DNA from: Bos javanicus
Lineage: Eukaryota > Chordata > Mammalia > Artiodactyla > Bovidae
Direction: 5' to 3'
DNA length: 64,000 nt
Assembly: GCF_032452875.1 (NCBI RefSeq)
Contig: NC_083885.1
Span: forward strand, 64,347,925 to 64,411,924
Below are positions 60,801 through 64,000 of this stretch, in pieces (position 1 is the stretch's first letter; every line of letters begins with the position of its first letter). A model generated the notes under the pieces. It searched no databases. It worked only from the letters and a program-made list of their open reading frames with translations, and was not told the origin of the DNA. The position numbers and the translations under genes are program-made.

Positions 60801-61437
60801 TTGTTGTTTTCCAGTCGCTCGGTCGTGTCTGACTCTTTGGGACCCCATGGACTGCAGCACGCCAGGCCTCCCTGTCCATCACCAACTCCTGGAGCTTGCT
60901 CAAACTCATGTCCATTGGGTAAAGGATGCCATCCAACCATCTCATCCTCTGTTGTCCCCTTTTCCTCCCACCTTCAATCTTTCCCAGCACTGGGGTCTTT
61001 TCAAATGAGTCAGCTCTTTGCATCAGGTGGCCAAAGTATTGAAGTTTCAGTTTCAGCATCTGCCCTTCCAATGACTATTCAGGACTGATTTCCTTTAGGA
61101 CGGACTGGTTGGATCTCCTTGCAGTCCAGGGGACTCTCAAGAGTCTTCAAGACCACAATTCACAAGAATCAATTTTTCAGCACTCAGCCTTCTTTATGGT
61201 CCAACTCCCACATCCATACATGACTACTGGAAAAATCATAGCTTTGACTAGACAGGTCTTTGTCTAGTGACGTCTCTACTTTTTAACATGCTGTCTAGGT
61301 TGGTCATAGCTTTCCTTTCAAGGAGTAAATGTCTTTTAATTTTGTGGCTGCAATCACCACCTGCAGTGATTTTGGAGCCCAAAAAATAAAGTCGTCTCTG
61401 TTTCCATTTCCCCTCATCTATTATATTAAGCAACATT
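60801..61437 (-). mobile_element. BovB LINE 3' fragment
   Basis: Reverse complement of BovB from its 3' tail (CCAGTCGCTCGGTCGTGTCT) to a 5' break after GTTTCCATTTCCCCTC, with a deletion-rich centre. Confidence 0.9.
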
Positions 61438-61561
61438 TAGCAACGCAGGGGTATAGGAATAGTCATCTGAGCAGCGGTGCCAAGGAACCCCTAGAGCTGG
61501 TGCCTTGAAAGAGTCAAAGCATATTTATAGGAAGCTGTCAGTGTCTGAATGACTCACCAAG

Positions 61562-62440
61562 ATGACCCACACTTTCCCACCCACCCGGGGTTTCAGAAGG
61601 AGCACAGACATCCAGAACAGCACGGACGAGGTCCTCTTCGGCCTGCTTGGGCTGTCCCGGTGCCCACGGATGCAGACCGTCTCCCGCCGCCCGCTCCTCT
61701 GGACCTTCGTGGTCACCCTCCTCGGGGACAGCCTCGTCCTATGCTGGTTGGCTACCATTCTTATCCACACGCCCCTGTGCTTCTTCCTCAGCAACCTGTC
61801 CTTCCTGGACACGTGTGCCTCCACGTCCAGAGTGCCCCGGGTCTGGCCAGGTGCTGGGTGGCCATCCCCATCAACTCTCCAGGACAGCGCTTGGCCAGGT
61901 GGCTGTGGGGTTGTGCCTGGGGCTTGTGGCGTGTCTCCCGCTGGCCGCCGTGGTTGGTGACTGTGCTGTGGCCGTGGGTGTCACCCTGTTGGCCGGGACC
62001 TTGTGGACCACAGCCTTCCTGTGGACCGTGGTCCCCATGATGACCCCGCCCTTGGAGTCATCGCGTGACTTCTCATGTGAGCTTCTGGCCCTGCCCAAGC
62101 CTGCCTGCTCTGACCAACGAGTCGCCTGTGCCGGGCGCCAGTGCCTGACCCTGCGGGCTCCTTCTGCCTGTCATGGCCTCCTCTGGGACGATCCCCATGG
62201 CTGTGCTGCAGACGCGGTCCACGGAGGCCCGAGGCAAGGTGTTCCCCACGGGTGGATCACACCTCACGGTGGTGGCTCTGCTCCCTGGCACGGCCATCTC
62301 CATGGACGTGATGCCCCAAGCCAAGACAATCCACGACCGAGACCAGGTCATCTCCGTGGCCCATGGCGTCCTCATCCCCATGGTGAGGCCCGTCATCTGC
62401 AGCCTGTGAAACAAGGACGTGAAGGGGCCTTCAGGACAGT
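61562..62440 (+). pseudogene. Olfactory receptor pseudogene
   Basis: A seven-helix class A receptor relic about the length of an intact olfactory receptor (about 310 codons). TM1-TM2 read in one frame (LLWTFVVTLLGDSLVL; HTPLCFFLSNLSFLDTCAST), the TM4/TM5 region in a second from about 61880, and TM6-TM7 in a third (FPTGGSHLTVVALLPGT; PMVRPVICSL), so at least two frameshifts separate them. The MAYDRY motif at the end of TM3 is missing. The TM6 FxTCxSH cysteine is replaced by Gly. TM7 has RPVIC for NPFIY, and the Arg codon before NKDVKGAF is a TGA. No functional receptor can be made. The sub-family could not be assigned from these remnants. It is unusual in being GC-rich. Confidence 0.85.
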
Positions 62441-62501
62441 CTGGGGGAAAGGCCTGACCTCTGAGATGCGACGTCGAAGGGAGAAGAAATAAATTAATAC
62501 T

Positions 62502-62755
62502 GCTGCTAAGTCACTTCAGTCGTGTCCAACTGTGTGTGACCCCATAGACAGCAGCCCACCAGGCTCTACCGTCCCTGGGATTCTCCAGGCAAGAACACTG
62601 GAGTGGGTTACCATTTCCTTCTCCAATGCATAAAAGTGAAAAGTGAAAGTGAAGTCGCTCAGTCTTGTCCGACTCTTCTCGACCCCATGGACTGCAGCCT
62701 ACCAGGGTCCTCCGTCCATGGGATTTTCCAGGCAAGAGCACTGGAGTGGGGCGCC
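62502..62755 (-). mobile_element. Bov-A2 SINE dimer
   Basis: CTGCTGCTAAGTCACTTCAG, linker AAAGTGAAAAGTGAAAGTGA, second unit with GACCCCATGGACTGCAGCCT and CACTGGAGTGGGGCGCCACT, in reverse complement. It lies about 60 bp after the receptor pseudogene. Confidence 0.9.
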
Positions 62756-63017
62756 ACTGCTCTGCTTTTGTACAAAACTGAGGGTCTGGGGGTAACTACT
62801 GCACAACTGGACCGTGTTTGTTCACAAGGCTGGGTCGCCTCTCTGGCTGTGGATTGCTTAATGTAGGCTGTGGACTCTGTCTTGCAATAATTCTATGGAT
62901 GATGTGTTACACACACAGACATACACACAAACTCAAACACACCAAACTTATTTTTAAAAAGCAATCATATACTATCTCCTCTGAGGAAGTGAAGCAGGAG
63001 GCAACTGCTTAATCCTT

Positions 63018-63215
63018 AAGTCATGCCCGACTCTGCGACCCCATGGACTGCAGCCCGCCAGGCTCCTCTGTCTGTGGGATTCTCCAGGCAGGAACACTGG
63101 AGTGGGTTGCCATGCCCTTCTCCAGGGGATCTTCCCGACCCACCCACCCATGGGTAGAACCCAAGCCTCCTGCCCTGGCAGGCAGATTGTTTCCCACTGA
63201 GTTACCAGGGAACTC
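63018..63215 (-). repeat. Bov-tA SINE
   Basis: AAGTCATGCCCGACTCTGCG, GGATTCTCCAGGCAGGAACA, GGGGATCTTCCCGACCCACC, GCAGATTGTTTCCCACTGAG in reverse complement. Confidence 0.88.
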
Positions 63216-63263
63216 AAGACCCAGTTAAGCAGTACAAAGGCTAGAGCCTAGGTTCTGTGTGTG

Positions 63264-63271
63264 CGAGTGGT

Positions 63272-63310
<39 letters not shown>

Positions 63311-63312
63311 TG
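63264..63312. repeat. (GT)n microsatellite
   Basis: About 22 GT dinucleotides with one GTTTGT interruption at the start. Confidence 0.9.
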
Positions 63313-63589
63313 TGGATGAGAAAGGGACTGTCCCAGAAATTCTGAGCGGCTGGAGGGAGGAGGGGTGAACGGGTGGTCTCGTCCAGTGCTGACCTACCCC
63401 CACGGCTGGTTTCAGGGCCCAGCGGCCTGCCCCCATCAAGACCGACCCCAGCCCCATCAGCCGCCTCAGCGCCTCCCTCCAGAAGCTGAAAGTGACGTGT
63501 GTATTTCAGAGGCACTGGGGCTGCCGCCCTCGTGGTCTCTGCCCGCTTGTACAGCCTGGACACTGTCTCTGTCAAGAACAGTGTGGGAA

Positions 63590-63836
63590 GGGCAGGGATC
63601 AATCAGGAACGTGGGGTTCACATACACACACCACTATATATGAGACAGATGACCAGCAAGGACCCACCACAGAGCACAGGGCCCTCCACCAACATTCTGT
63701 GATAACCTATATGAGAAAAGAGTCTGAAAACGAATGGAAATATGTGTATGAAACACTGAGTCACTTTGCTGTACACCTGAAACTATCACAACATTTTAAA
63801 TCAACTATATGCCAATAAATTTTTTTTTAAAAAAGG
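63590..63836 (+). repeat. Ruminant L1 3' UTR
   Basis: AGATGACCAGCAAGGACCCA, TATGAAACACTGAGTCACTT, TGCTGTACACCTGAAACTAT, CAACTATATGCCAATAAATT. Confidence 0.75.
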
Positions 63837-63913
63837 AAGTGTGAAAAATTTGGATTTTACCTACTTACAAACTAGTCTACTGAATGGATGCTGGAAAACA
63901 AGCATAAGGTGGG

Positions 63914-64000
63914 ACTTCTCAGGTGTCCAGGAGTGGTTGAGACTCCATGCTTCCAAAGCAGGGGGAAGCGGTTCAATCCCTGGTCTGGGGAACAGAGATC
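63914..64000 (+). repeat. CHR SINE, runs off the window
   Basis: GGACTTCTCAGGTGTCCAGG, GTTCAATCCCTGGTCTGGGG, cut by the window end. Confidence 0.8.

Overview
This is nuclear DNA of a bovid ruminant, probably cattle or a close relative. BovB (RTE) LINE fragments, Bov-tA and Bov-A2 SINEs, CHR-type tRNA-derived SINEs and ruminant L1 tails occur throughout, and this mix is specific to ruminants. The genes are KRAB/C2H2 zinc-finger (KZFP) genes matching the human 19q13.43 ZFP28-ZNF470 block (cattle chromosome 18 by established synteny; the chromosome is an inference). No viral, plasmid or prokaryotic gene was seen.

All recognised genes lie on the minus strand, so transcription runs from high to low coordinates. 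From right to left: a dead olfactory-receptor gene (61.6-62.4 kb, plus strand); a ZNF835-like gene (CpG-island promoter about 50.3 kb, coding exon 47.8-46.2 kb, 14 fingers, no KRAB); ZFP28 (promoter about 44.2 kb, eight coding exons 43.9-27.8 kb, two KRAB modules, 14 fingers); ZNF470 (promoter about 24.1 kb, four coding exons 18.4-10.5 kb, KRAB A+B, only 8 fingers); and a CpG-island promoter and first exon (about 6.05 kb) of another minus-strand gene that continues past the left edge, ZNF71 if human order holds. I placed splice sites by eye. All exon phases close, and the KRAB exons have the canonical 127-nt A-box and 96-nt B-box lengths. ZFP28 sums to 862 codons plus stop and ZNF470 to 459 codons plus stop.

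The most unusual element is a tandem array of about 3.8 kb in the last intron of ZFP28 (29.55-33.37 kb). Four 78-bp units are followed by roughly 53 copies of a 66-bp unit (exactly 22 codons), and the array runs to within about 45 bp of the 3' splice site of the zinc-finger exon. On the gene's sense strand most units carry a perfect 5' splice-site core (GTGAGT), and many carry an acceptor-like TTTCAG. Other notable points are the truncation of the ZNF470 finger array at a BovB/SINE-tail junction, a sharp GC break inside the ZFP28 zinc-finger exon, a shared CTCCCAGAAG promoter element at all four CpG islands (two perfect ACTACAACTCCCAGAAGGC copies at the ZNF835-like gene), and a ZNF835-like gene on the unexpected side of ZFP28.

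The products are expected to act together as nuclear DNA-binding repressors: KRAB boxes of ZFP28 and ZNF470 recruit TRIM28 while the fingers read DNA. The ZNF835-like protein has fingers only. The rest of the window is introns and intergenic DNA made largely of old and young retroposons.
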